Positions 1 through 6,720 of a stretch of 9,269 nucleotides of DNA are shown here, piece by piece. The stretch comes from Pseudomonadota bacterium. Lineage in GTDB: Bacteria; Pseudomonadota; Gammaproteobacteria; Arenicellales; Poriferihabitantaceae. The notes beneath the pieces were generated by a model. It was not told the DNA's origin, ran no database searches, and was given only the letters and a program-made list of their open reading frames with translations. The number at the start of each line of letters is the position of its first letter. The stretch's first letter is position 1. The stretch lies in contig JAAELZ010000872.1 in assembly GCA_024226105.1 (NCBI GenBank), positions 1 to 9,269 on the forward strand, given 5' to 3'. The position numbers and the translations under genes were made by a program.

Positions 1-903
1 GCAGACCAGTGCCAGGTCGGCTTCAGCCAGCGCCTTCCGAGCGCGCCTGATACCTTCACGTTCGATGACGTCGGCATTTTCGCGCAGGCCGGCCGTATCT
101 GTTAATACCACCGGGTAACCGTTAAGCTGGATAGCCTGTTCCAGAGTGTCACGCGTGGTGCCCGGTATGTCGCTGACAATGGCGCGATTTTCGCGGCACA
201 GGGCATTGAGCAAACTTGATTTTCCGGCATTGGGCGGGCCAACCAGCACAATGCGGGTTGCATCCCGCAACAGGGTTCCGCGTCGAACCAGCGCTTTTAG
301 CTGCAGGAATGCTTCAAGTACAGCCCGGGTACGCCCGGCAACATCATTTTCGGCGAGAAAATCGATTTCCTCTTCGGGGAAGTCGATCGATGCTTCAACG
401 AAGACGCGCAGGGCTAACAGTTTGTCGATCAGTGCCTGAACCTTTTGTGAAAACTCGCCTTTAAGGGAGCGCATGGCCGCGCGAGCTGCAGATTCAGTAC
501 TGCTTTCAATCAGGTCGGCAATCGCTTCGGCCTGACTCAGATCCAGCTTGTCGTTTAAAAACGCACGTTCGGAAAATTCCCCCGGTCGCGCCAGTTCTGC
601 CCCCAGCTCAAGGCAGCGGTCGACGATCATCTGTAAGGCGACCGGGCTGCCATGGCCCTGGATTTCCACTACATCTTCGCCGGTGAAACTAAACGGTGCA
701 CGGAAATACAGGCCAATGCCCTGGTCGATGGTTCGTGCCTGACGATCCCGGATTGAAATGAAGTGAGCGTGGCGTGGGGTAAAATCCAGGCTGCTTAATG
801 TTTGTGCTATGGCCAGGGACTCAGGCCCGGATAGCCGCACAATACCAATACCACCGGCACCGGACGGGGTGGCGATTGCGACGATGGTGGAGGTTTGTGT
901 CAT
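1..903 (-). CDS. mnmE: tRNA uridine-5-carboxymethylaminomethyl(34) synthesis GTPase MnmE (3' end beyond window)
   Basis: MnmE is a cytoplasmic GTPase that works with MnmG to modify the wobble uridine (U34) of certain tRNAs, using a folate-derived carbon. The ATG at 903 opens an uninterrupted frame of 301 codons that leaves the window at base 1, so about the last third of a usual 450-residue protein is missing, including the C-terminal Cys motif. The N-terminal folate-binding domain begins with TSTIVAIATPSGAGGIGIVR. The G domain starts near residue 219: P-loop GPPNAGKS at 222-229, switch motif DIPGTTRD at 245-252, DTAG at 269-272, and a Glu at 281 matching the catalytic Glu282 of the E. coli enzyme. 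It follows yidC by 151 bases, which contain a palindromic repeat, and is probably co-transcribed with the rpmH cluster. Confidence 0.97.
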   Translation of the reverse strand, partial: MTQTSTIVAIATPSGAGGIGIVRLSGPESLAIAQTLSSLDFTPRHAHFISIRDRQARTIDQGIGLYFRAPFSFTGEDVVEIQGHGSPVALQMIVDRCLELGAELARPGEFSERAFLNDKLDLSQAEAIADLIESSTESAARAAMRSLKGEFSQKVQALIDKLLALRVFVEASIDFPEEEIDFLAENDVAGRTRAVLEAFLQLKALVRRGTLLRDATRIVLVGPPNAGKSSLLNALCRENRAIVSDIPGTTRDTLEQAIQLNGYPVVLTDTAGLRENADVIEREGIRRARKALAEADLALVC

Positions 904-965
904 TGAGGGGGGAAATACAGGAGGCTTGTAAACAGGGTACGCCTGTTATGAAATTGTACCAATAG

Positions 966-1002
966 TTCCTCTCTTTGACAAAGAGGGGTTGGGTGAGGGG
1001 GG
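966..1002. repeat. Palindromic intergenic repeat, copy 1
   Basis: A hairpin with a stem of about 9 bp (968-976 with 980-988, one G-T pair, three-base loop) is followed by a G-rich tail reading ggttgggtgagggggg. The same layout, a CTCTTT/AAAGAG-type hairpin plus TTGGGGGAG-like tail, recurs at 5947-5975 and, inverted, near 5997-6027. It lies between yidC and mnmE. There is no T-tract after the stem on either strand, so I do not call it a terminator. It resembles short palindromes scattered through many bacterial genomes; that likeness is from memory, not from a search. Confidence 0.7.
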
Positions 1003-1054
1003 TTCCCTGGTCTTTGCTCGTCTTTATTTAAACAACAAGGTGCTTTCAGGCTAC

Positions 1055-2782
1055 TTACTGATAACGCCTCGAGATCATCCACTGCTGTGCGATGGATAGC
1101 GTATTGTTCACTACCCAGTATAAAACGAGGCCGGCCGGGAAGCTCAGGAAGAAAACGGTAAAGACCACCGGCAATGCCATCATAATCTTCTGCTGCATCG
1201 GATCCATAGGTGCTGGATTCAGCAACTGCTGCACCAGCATGGACCCCCCCATCAGCAGGGGTAGAATATAGAACGGGTCTTTACTCGACAGGTCTGCGAT
1301 CCAGAAGGCCCAGGGAGCCTGGCGTAACTCAACGCTTTCCAGCAGTACCCAGTACAGTGCAATGAATACCGGAATCTGCACCAGTATGGGTAAACAGCCG
1401 CCCGCCGGGTTCACTTTTTCCGCCTTATAAAGCTTCATCATTTCCTGCTGAAAAGCCTGTTTGTCATCGCCATAGCGCTCTTTGAGCGTTTTTAATCGCG
1501 GTGAAAGTTTTTTCATTTTTGCCATCGACTTGTAACTTGCGGCAGATAAGGGCAGGAACATCGCCTTGATCAGTATGGTGATCAGGATAATGGTCCAGCC
1601 CCAGTTGCCGACCACGCTGTTAATTTTGCGCATCACCCAGAACAGGGGTTCGGCGATCACCGTCAGCCAGCCAAAATCGACGGTCAGCGCGAGACGGTCA
1701 ACGTCCTGTGCATCCAGGCGGTCACGTTCTTTAGGGCCGATATACAGGCGTGACCCCATCTCAGCACTGGCGCCGGATGCTATGCTGGTGGCGTCAAGAT
1801 CCAGAAAGCCAAGCGTGTATTCGGGCCTGGCAACCTGTTTATTGGTCTGATCATAAAAACGATAGCTCCCGTCACGCTCAGGTAGCCAGGTGCCGACAAA
1901 ATAATGTTGCAGCATGGCGACCCAGCCCTCAGCTGTTTCCAGCGGAAGGTCGGTATCTCTGTCTTTCATCGCCGAGAACTTTACTTTGTTGTAGTGCTCT
2001 TCGGTGGTGTAATAGGCGCCCCCGGTAAAGCTCGGCATCTGGCCTGTCAGGATTCCACCCCGTCCGCCGGTATCCGGCTCGGTGCGCAGCAACTGACCAT
2101 AAAAGTGGCCTTTCCAGGTGTTGGCACTGTTGTTTTCAATCCGGTAGCTAACGTCGATCTCGTAACTGTTGCGCTTGAAGGTATATATCTTGGTGTACCT
2201 CACACCTTCAGGGCTGGTGTAGTTAAGCGGTATTTCCAGTGATTCAGCATCGCCCAGGACGTAACTCAATTTCTGCGCGGTGTAGGCAGTATGATGGTTG
2301 GGCAGGTTGGCGGTTTCAGAGCCGGTCAACCCACTTTCTGCCAGGTAGCGCTGCTGCGGATTATCCTGCATCAGTACCACCGGCATTTCCGGCGTGTCGA
2401 GCTTATCCGGATACTGTGTCAGGCCAGCATAGGAGACGCTGCCACCTGCGGTATTGATCTTCACATCAAGCAGGTCAGTGGTAACGGTAATCTGCTCACC
2501 AACAGCCGGTGTAACTTGCTGCACTGGTGCGATATCGGGTGTTTGAATCTCCGGAACGCCGACACTACTGGTGGCGGCAGGGACGTTATTGGCAGTGCCA
2601 GTACCAGAGCCATTGATATTGCTACTTCCATTGTTTTGGGTGTCGGGTACGCCACTATTTTGTGTGTTTTGCGTCATCGCAACGGGTGGATTTTTTTCCG
2701 CCTGGTAGCTTTGCCAGTTCTGCACCAGCATCATTGACACCAGCCCTAATGCCGCAAAAAGAATAAGACGTTGAATATCCAT
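1055..2782 (-). CDS. yidC: Membrane protein insertase YidC
   Basis: YidC (Oxa1/Alb3 family) inserts and folds inner-membrane proteins, alone or with SecYEG. The 575-residue product is close to the family's usual length in gammaproteobacteria (E. coli 548). It has an N-terminal membrane segment at about 3-22 (RLILFAALGLVSMMLVQ), an Asn/Ser/Gly/Thr-rich linker at about 31-95, a periplasmic beta domain to about 365, and the conserved insertase core from about 370. The core shows the cytoplasmic hairpin SMAKMKKLSPRLKTLKERYG (419-438), the motif LYKAEKVNPAGGCLPILVQI (451-470) and DPMQQKIMMALPVVFTVFF (527-545). The positive residue in the hydrophilic groove is Lys406, where E. coli has Arg366. The start at 2782 has only a weak ribosome binding site. 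It lies 55 bases after yidD. Confidence 0.98.
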   Translation of the reverse strand: MDIQRLILFAALGLVSMMLVQNWQSYQAEKNPPVAMTQNTQNSGVPDTQNNGSSNINGSGTGTANNVPAATSSVGVPEIQTPDIAPVQQVTPAVGEQITVTTDLLDVKINTAGGSVSYAGLTQYPDKLDTPEMPVVLMQDNPQQRYLAESGLTGSETANLPNHHTAYTAQKLSYVLGDAESLEIPLNYTSPEGVRYTKIYTFKRNSYEIDVSYRIENNSANTWKGHFYGQLLRTEPDTGGRGGILTGQMPSFTGGAYYTTEEHYNKVKFSAMKDRDTDLPLETAEGWVAMLQHYFVGTWLPERDGSYRFYDQTNKQVARPEYTLGFLDLDATSIASGASAEMGSRLYIGPKERDRLDAQDVDRLALTVDFGWLTVIAEPLFWVMRKINSVVGNWGWTIILITILIKAMFLPLSAASYKSMAKMKKLSPRLKTLKERYGDDKQAFQQEMMKLYKAEKVNPAGGCLPILVQIPVFIALYWVLLESVELRQAPWAFWIADLSSKDPFYILPLLMGGSMLVQQLLNPAPMDPMQQKIMMALPVVFTVFFLSFPAGLVLYWVVNNTLSIAQQWMISRRYQ

Positions 2783-2837
2783 GGTTTTAAGTTTTATGGT
2801 TGTTTGTTATGTAGCGTTCTGAATGGTGGATACGAGT

Positions 2838-3083
2838 TCACGATTTATTGTGGGCGTGAAGCTGCGTGTGTGCTTCGGGGACAGGATCAAAACCGCCTTC
2901 ATTCCAGGGATGGCAACGACAAATCCGTTTTGCGCCGAGCGCGCCGCCTTTGAGTACGCCGTGGGTCTTGATGGCTTGCTCGGTATAGCGTGAGCAGGTG
3001 GGTTCAAAGCGACAGGCCTGCCCGAGAAATGGGCTGAGCAGCACGCGATACGCTTTGATGAAATACAGTATTATCGTTTGCAT
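2838..3083 (-). CDS. yidD: Membrane protein insertion efficiency factor YidD
   Basis: YidD is a small, membrane-associated protein that helps insertion of inner-membrane proteins; its gene sits between rnpA and yidC in most bacteria, as here. The 81-residue product has an amphipathic N-terminus (about residues 4-20) and the family hallmark CRFEPTCSRYTEQAI followed by HG, then RICRCHPWNEGGFDPVP. The conserved cysteines (24, 30 and those of the CRCHP stretch) are all present. The ATG at 3083 lies inside the end of rnpA, overlapping it by 13 bases in another frame, with no strong ribosome binding site of its own; translational coupling to rnpA is my inference. The C-terminal tail is short and polar. 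Confidence 0.96.
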   Translation of the reverse strand: MQTIILYFIKAYRVLLSPFLGQACRFEPTCSRYTEQAIKTHGVLKGGALGAKRICRCHPWNEGGFDPVPEAHTQLHAHNKS

Positions 3084-3433
3084 CGTTTTATTGCCCTGGC
3101 CCAGAGTGGTTGCAGCTGCGGTGTGATGGTATCAAACGCGATCGCTGCCAGTGGTGCTTTGGCAACGACAACAAAATCGTGTGCCTCAAATGACGCTTGC
3201 TGCAGACGAAAGTTTTCTCTTATCTGTCGTTTTATGCGATTACGAACCACCGCTTTTTTACTGACCTTCTTTGAGACAACCAGGCCAACCCGCGGTTGGC
3301 CTGTTGTGTTTTTCGCTGCGTATATACCAAAACAGGCATTGTGAGCGCTTTGTCGTAGCTCGAACACGCGCTTAAACTCTGCAGGTTTGAGCAACCGCTG
3401 CGTTTTAGCAAATGCAGCAGCGTGATTCAGCAC
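3071..3433 (-). CDS. rnpA: Ribonuclease P protein component
   Basis: RnpA is the basic protein subunit that pairs with the RnpB RNA to remove 5' leaders from precursor tRNAs. The 120-residue product has the usual length. It contains the N-terminal LLKPAEFKRVF stretch, the VGLVVSKKVSKKAVVRNRIK core and the RNR signature R64-N65-R66 with downstream basic residues (KRQIRE). The start is GTG at 3433; a stop codon lies in frame just two codons upstream, so no longer start is possible, and the nearest AAGG sits unusually close to it. The gene begins 29 bases after rpmH and overlaps yidD. Confidence 0.96.
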   Translation of the reverse strand: MLNHAAAFAKTQRLLKPAEFKRVFELRQSAHNACFGIYAAKNTTGQPRVGLVVSKKVSKKAVVRNRIKRQIRENFRLQQASFEAHDFVVVAKAPLAAIAFDTITPQLQPLWARAIKRCKR

Positions 3434-3462
3434 GCCTTAAATCGTCTGAAAATAGAGCAGTC

Positions 3463-3597
3463 TTAAGCGCTCAGGCGCGCACGACCTTTAGCACGACGGG
3501 CGCGAATGACTGCGCGACCACCACGGGTTTTCATGCGTGAGCGAAAACCGTGAGTACGCTTGCGTTTCAGTACGCTGGGTTGAAAAGTACGTTTCAT
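3463..3597 (-). CDS. rpmH: Large ribosomal subunit protein bL34
   Basis: This encodes ribosomal protein L34 of the 50S subunit. The 44-residue, highly basic product begins MKRTFQPSVLKRKRTHGF and continues with SRMKTRGGRAVIRARRAKGR, the invariant core of the family. The length is typical. It is the first gene of the rpmH-rnpA-yidD-yidC-mnmE cluster and is preceded by a good sigma-70 promoter. A very short gene, but unmistakable from its residues. Confidence 0.97.
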   Translation of the reverse strand: MKRTFQPSVLKRKRTHGFRSRMKTRGGRAVIRARRAKGRARLSA

Positions 3598-3637
3598 GAC
3601 CGTGATCCAGAATAGCTATAAAAAAATGGCGCTGGAA

Positions 3638-3665
3638 TTTATCTTAAATAGGGGTTTAGTGTCAA
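3638..3665 (-). promoter_or_regulatory. Sigma-70 promoter of the rpmH cluster
   Basis: On the minus strand a perfect -35 box TTGACA (3665-3660) is followed after 16 bases by GATAAA (3643-3638), which matches four of six -10 positions. Transcription would begin near 3631, leaving a leader of roughly 33 bases before rpmH. Strong TTGACA promoters are usual ahead of rpmH. Start point not shown by sequence alone. Confidence 0.6.
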
Positions 3666-3817
3666 TGAAATAAGCGATTTATCGCCAATTATTGCCAGAT
3701 ATTCCTGAAATAACCAGCCCGGTAATTTTTTCAGGCGTAATTGCCAATAATTTCCTTGCAAGTCGCGTGTTTTGCGTCCCAAATAGCGCACTTTACACAT
3801 TATCTCCTGCAACGCTG

Positions 3818-4669
3818 ATGTCTGATCACTTAAAAGGCCTGTTGTTCGCCTTTACCGGGGTTCTGGTTCTAAGCCCGGACTCGCTATTAATTCGCCTGGC
3901 AGATATCGACCCGTGGGCTTTGCTGGTCTATCGCGGCTTGTCGATGGCGTTGGGCATGGCGCTAATCTCAAACTATCTGGATTCGGCGCCACTGTCGAAA
4001 CAATACCTTAATATAGGCCGTACAGGGGTACTGGCAGCGATTTGTTTCACCGGCAGTACCATTGGATTTATTAATGCTGTGACCTACACCACCATCGCAA
4101 ACACGCTGGTAATCGTGGCAACGGCGCCCCTGTTTGCAGCCTTGTTCAGTCGTATTTTTCTGGGTGAGCGTCTTAAGCTGCTGACGTTTATCGCGATATT
4201 TTTCGTATTGGCCGGCATGATACTGGTCGTCGGCCAGGCAGATAAAGGTAGCCACTGGGTCGGCAATCTAAGCGCGCTGGTAACGGCCGTGTGTATTGCT
4301 GCGACCTTTGTACTTAATCGTAAGAATAAAGACACTAATATGGTGCCGGCTATTTCAATCAGTGGAGGCCTGGTCGCGATAGTCGCACTGCCTTTCGCCA
4401 GCTGGGTCGCGCTGGATGCCTATACGATTTTCATTGTCGGCCTGATTGGCTTGCTTGTCACCATTGCTTTTGTGTTGATAACGGTTGCGGCACGTTATAT
4501 ACCCGCTGCTGAAATCAGTTTGATTCTGCCGATCGAGACCGTGGGCGGAATAGCACTGGCCTGGTGGATTCTGGATGAAGTGCCGGGGGCCTTAACCCTG
4601 TTGGGTGCGGTGATAATTTTGGTTTCACTGATGGCTCATTCATATTTTGCATTGAAAAAGACCCGCTAA
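3818..4669 (+). CDS. EamA/DMT-family transporter (inner membrane)
   Basis: The product is a ten-helix type drug/metabolite transporter made of two repeated EamA halves; substrate cannot be read from the sequence. From the ATG at 3818 it has 283 residues, close to the family norm. The reading frame can be opened further upstream with a TTG at 3692, but those 42 extra residues look nothing like the family, so I chose 3818; neither start has a clear ribosome binding site. Typical features are PWALLVYRG near the second helix, NTLVIVATAPLFAALFSRIF with LGE in the first half, and ISLILPIETVGGIALAWWIL with DEVPG in the second. It is divergent from rpmH, where dnaA is often found, and is followed by a MITE-like element and hemH. 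Confidence 0.9.
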   Translation: MSDHLKGLLFAFTGVLVLSPDSLLIRLADIDPWALLVYRGLSMALGMALISNYLDSAPLSKQYLNIGRTGVLAAICFTGSTIGFINAVTYTTIANTLVIVATAPLFAALFSRIFLGERLKLLTFIAIFFVLAGMILVVGQADKGSHWVGNLSALVTAVCIAATFVLNRKNKDTNMVPAISISGGLVAIVALPFASWVALDAYTIFIVGLIGLLVTIAFVLITVAARYIPAAEISLILPIETVGGIALAWWILDEVPGALTLLGAVIILVSLMAHSYFALKKTR

Positions 4670-4680
4670 TAATGGAAGTG

Positions 4681-4867
4681 GGACTGAAGGGCACCTCTAA
4701 TAATTCATGAATACGCATCTTGAGCCCAATATATCCAATAACTGCGTTACTAAGCCATTGCAATAGAATAACTCACAATGTCTTTTTATAAGCCAGGGCG
4801 CCTTGTTCTTGAAAATATTGAAACTCAATCTGGCATATCCAGAATTAATAGAGGTGCCCTGAAGTCC
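4681..4867. mobile_element. MITE-like element with terminal inverted repeats
   Basis: The ends 4681-4705 and 4843-4867 are inverted copies matching at 22 of 25 positions; the core GGGCACCTCTAATAATT (4689-4705) matches its partner (4843-4859) at 16 of 17. Two readings of the borders fit. If the element is only 4689-4859 (171 bp), TGAA flanks it on both sides as a 4-base target duplication (CTGAAG if the core is trimmed by a base per side). If the longer repeat is real, the element is 187 bp with no visible duplication. The inside has no usable reading frame, so a non-autonomous element moved by a transposase elsewhere is likely. The ends resemble those of IS5-type elements, an impression I could not check. 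Confidence 0.75.
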
Positions 4868-4888
4868 TGTTTCCTTTTATGGGCAGGT

Positions 4889-4894
4889 TATAAT
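4889..4894 (+). promoter_or_regulatory. Candidate -10 box for hemH
   Basis: A perfect TATAAT lies 26 bases before the hemH ATG and just right of the MITE-like element. No good -35 box stands at the proper distance (the sequence there is about CCTGTT), and no TG extension is present. It would give a leader of about 20 bases. Moderately supported only. Confidence 0.4.
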
Positions 4895-4920
4895 ATCCGG
4901 GCATACTTTTCCTCCTGATA

Positions 4921-5898
4921 ATGAACCCTGAGAACTCACCAACCGGCGTATTGCTGACCAACCTGGGCACCCCCGATTCGCCCGGGGTGGACGATGTGCG
5001 GCGCTACCTTAAGGAGTTCCTGTCGGATCGACGCGTGGTCTCACTGTCCCGCCTGATCTGGTGGCCATTGCTCAATCTGGTCATATTAAATACGCGCCCG
5101 AAACATTCTGCCAGGGCCTATCGAAAAATCTGGACGGATGAAGGCTCACCCTTAATGGTGATCGGGCGTCAACAGGCACAGGCGTTACAATCGGCGCTGG
5201 CTAAGGAAGACGGCTACCGTGTTGAGCTTGCGATGCGCTATGGAAAGCCTTCGATTGCGGCGGGAATAAAGCGCCTTAAACAACAGGGCGTTAAGAAAAT
5301 CGTGGTACTGCCCTTGTATCCGCAGTTTTCACACACCACCACCAGCTCAACACGGGATGCGGTGAACAGTGTGGTAAACAGCGATCCGGCTACACCCGAA
5401 ATTTATTTCATCGAGCAGTTTTATGACCACCCGGATTACATCAGCGCGTTGGCCAATAGCGTACGGATGCACTGGGCCTGCTCGGGCCGTGCAGACAAAC
5501 TGGTGATGTCGTTTCACGGTATCCCCGAGGCGTATGCGGCGGCGGGTGATCCGTATCCACAGCAATGCCGGCAGACCGCAGCTTTGCTGGCAGAGGCCTT
5601 GCAGCTGGATGAAGATGCATGGATAGTTACTTTCCAGTCCCGTGTTGGCAGAAAAGAGTGGCTGCGGCCTTATACCGATAAAACACTCGAATCACTCGCA
5701 CAATCGGGAACCCGTAGCGTGCAGATACTGTGTCCGGGTTTTAGCGCAGATTGCCTGGAGACGCTGGAAGAAATTGAAGTTGAGAACCGGGATTATTTTC
5801 TCGAAGCCGGGGGCGAGCGTTACGAGTACATCGCCTGCCTGAATGCGCACCCGGATCACATCCAGATGCTGGCTTCGCTTGTAAAAGGCACGAAGTAG
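4921..5898 (+). CDS. hemH: Ferrochelatase (protohaem ferro-lyase)
   Basis: HemH inserts ferrous iron into protoporphyrin IX, the last step of protohaem synthesis, at the inner face of the membrane. The 325-residue protein has the family's usual length. It starts with GVLLTNLGTPDSP, then shows LPLYPQFSHTTTSSTRDAV, the active-site segment SFHGIPEAYAAAGDPY with the metal-binding His199, TFQSRVGRKEWLRPYT, and PGFSADCLETLEEI with the catalytic Glu280. There is no C-terminal membrane anchor or added Fe-S cysteine cluster. The ATG at 4921 follows cctcctgata, which is not a sense-strand Shine-Dalgarno, so initiation may be weak or leaderless-like. No other haem gene is next to it. Confidence 0.97.
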   Translation: MNPENSPTGVLLTNLGTPDSPGVDDVRRYLKEFLSDRRVVSLSRLIWWPLLNLVILNTRPKHSARAYRKIWTDEGSPLMVIGRQQAQALQSALAKEDGYRVELAMRYGKPSIAAGIKRLKQQGVKKIVVLPLYPQFSHTTTSSTRDAVNSVVNSDPATPEIYFIEQFYDHPDYISALANSVRMHWACSGRADKLVMSFHGIPEAYAAAGDPYPQQCRQTAALLAEALQLDEDAWIVTFQSRVGRKEWLRPYTDKTLESLAQSGTRSVQILCPGFSADCLETLEEIEVENRDYFLEAGGERYEYIACLNAHPDHIQMLASLVKGTK

Positions 5899-5924
5899 GG
5901 TGGATAGGCGTTAGCGCATCCACC
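5899..5924. repeat. Hairpin repeat directly after the hemH stop codon
   Basis: The stem GGTGGAT/ATCCACC (7 bp) continues with GCG/CGC after a two-base bulge, closed by a TTAG loop. It begins on the base after the hemH stop. The sequence resembles the GTAGGGTGGAT...GCGCATCCACC repeats common in proteobacterial genomes (remembered, not searched). It has no T-tract, so it may stabilise the mRNA 3' end or end transcription weakly. Confidence 0.65.
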
Positions 5925-5946
5925 AATATGAATTAGGCAAATACTC

Positions 5947-5975
5947 TCCTCTTTATTAAAGAGGAATTGGGGGAG
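5947..5975. repeat. Palindromic intergenic repeat, copy 2
   Basis: A perfect 8-bp stem TCCTCTTT/AAAGAGGA with an ATT loop (5947-5965) is followed by ATTGGGGGAG. This is the same layout and orientation as copy 1 at 966-1002. Confidence 0.7.
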
Positions 5976-5995
5976 CTTGAATACGGCGAAATACA

Positions 5996-6028
5996 AATCT
6001 CCCTCTATCCCCCTTTTTCTAAGGGGGG
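5996..6028. repeat. Palindromic intergenic repeat, copy 3 (inverted)
   Basis: The stretch reads as the inverted layout of copies 1 and 2: a tail aaatctccctctat, then the stem CCCCCTT/AAGGGGG (6009-6015 with 6021-6027) with a five-base loop. Copies 2 and 3 face each other about 20 bases apart, so together they could also form one larger hairpin downstream of hemH. Confidence 0.7.
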
Positions 6029-6125
6029 CGTATATCGCGAGTTATTGTGGGATGCGGTTCGTTACGCTCTCCACATCTACGTACTAAGGGGCAGTTACGT
6101 TGCGGGCGTTTGCAGGGCGGCGAGA

Positions 6126-6494
6126 TTACTCTTCCGGCGGGTCCGTAGGCGGTTGCCAGCCATAATGGCCCAAAATCTGTTCCCCGAGTTTCAGTGTTCC
6201 TTCCCTGCTCTCCTTGTCCACAACGAACAAATAGGTTTTCTCGTTATTTGCATTGCCCGCATCGACACACTTGAGGCTGGCGGTTTGCTTCCCGGCAGCG
6301 CCCCAGAAACAGCGCCAGGCGGCAATCTTGTTTTCTGATTTTGTATAAAAATCAGCGTTACCGGCATAGCGTATTTCCAGCCGTTCAAACACTGCGTTTT
6401 CAGAGATCGCATACCAGCCGCCGGCACCGGGGTGGGCGGAGCAGGCACTGAGGAAAAGCAATACGGCAAGGGTGCCAGGGGTTTTTATTTGCAT
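6126..6494 (-). CDS. Small lipoprotein of unknown function
   Basis: I do not recognise this 122-residue protein. Its N-terminus MQIKTPGTLAVLLFLSACSA is a clear lipoprotein signal: a short basic start, a hydrophobic run, and the lipobox LSAC with Cys18 as the lipidated residue. Ser at position +2 suggests export to the outer membrane rather than retention in the inner one, by the usual rule. The mature part is about 105 residues and mixed in character, with two cysteines (62 and 76) that could form a disulfide in the periplasm, and ends in a Pro/Glu-rich tail (PPTDPPEE). It stands alone, facing hemH across a repeat cluster. The lipobox and steady frame argue that it is a real gene. Confidence 0.75.
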   Translation of the reverse strand: MQIKTPGTLAVLLFLSACSAHPGAGGWYAISENAVFERLEIRYAGNADFYTKSENKIAAWRCFWGAAGKQTASLKCVDAGNANNEKTYLFVVDKESREGTLKLGEQILGHYGWQPPTDPPEE

Positions 6495-6583
6495 GAATTT
6501 AGTAGTGTTCTGGTGTGGGCTGTATTCTATGGATTGCGCCTATAAAATTGTATGTAATTATCCAGCAATGAAACACTGCCTGT

Positions 6584-6616
6584 CTAACCCTGATAATTCA
6601 TGAAATATCCGGGCTG
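6584..6616. repeat. Possible insertion-element end remnant
   Basis: The stretch taaccctgataattcatgaa, continuing with atatccgggctga, contains the 8-bp palindrome TTCATGAA. Parts of it recur here: the 12-mer ATAATTCATGAA also at 4700-4711 and the 11-mer AATATCCGGGC also at 4892-4902. It has the look of a transposon end, but no matching partner end lies in the window. Confidence 0.35.
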
Positions 6617-6630
6617 AGAATATTTATTTC

Positions 6631-6720
6631 CAGTCATCGAGCGAAGTGAGGCAATCTAAATGGTACTAACACCTCGCGGCTAAACGCCCGGATCGCCACG
6701 TCACTACACTCCTCGCAATA
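6631..6720. repeat. Imperfect inverted repeat of the ATTGCGAGGAG...GCAATC type
   Basis: The left arm reads gtcatcgagcgaagtgaggc followed by aatct; the right arm (6691-6720), read on the minus strand, gives attgcgaggagtgtagtgac followed by gtggcgatc. Both resemble the GTCATTGCGAGGAGCGAAG...GCAATC dispersed repeat found in many bacterial genomes (from memory). The two arms match loosely, with gaps, so this is a worn copy. Its right end is where the EamA fragment's frame breaks. Confidence 0.55.

Noticed and set aside
2291..2737. Plus-strand 148-codon open frame
   Set aside because: Antisense shadow of the yidC periplasmic domain and linker.
3660..3700. Possible oriC next to rpmH
   Set aside because: Only one loose DnaA-box-like site and no dnaA gene; the AT-rich stretch is explained by the rpmH promoter.
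3692..3817. Upstream extension of the EamA transporter from a TTG
   Set aside because: The 42 extra residues lack family likeness, the TTG has no ribosome binding site, and the ATG at 3818 gives the normal length.
5941..6028. Repeated hairpins considered as a CRISPR array
   Set aside because: The copies are palindromes in opposite orientation without regular spacers, and no cas genes are present.
5967..6338. Plus-strand 123-codon open frame
   Set aside because: It begins within the palindromic repeats and runs antisense to the lipoprotein gene, which has a convincing signal peptide.
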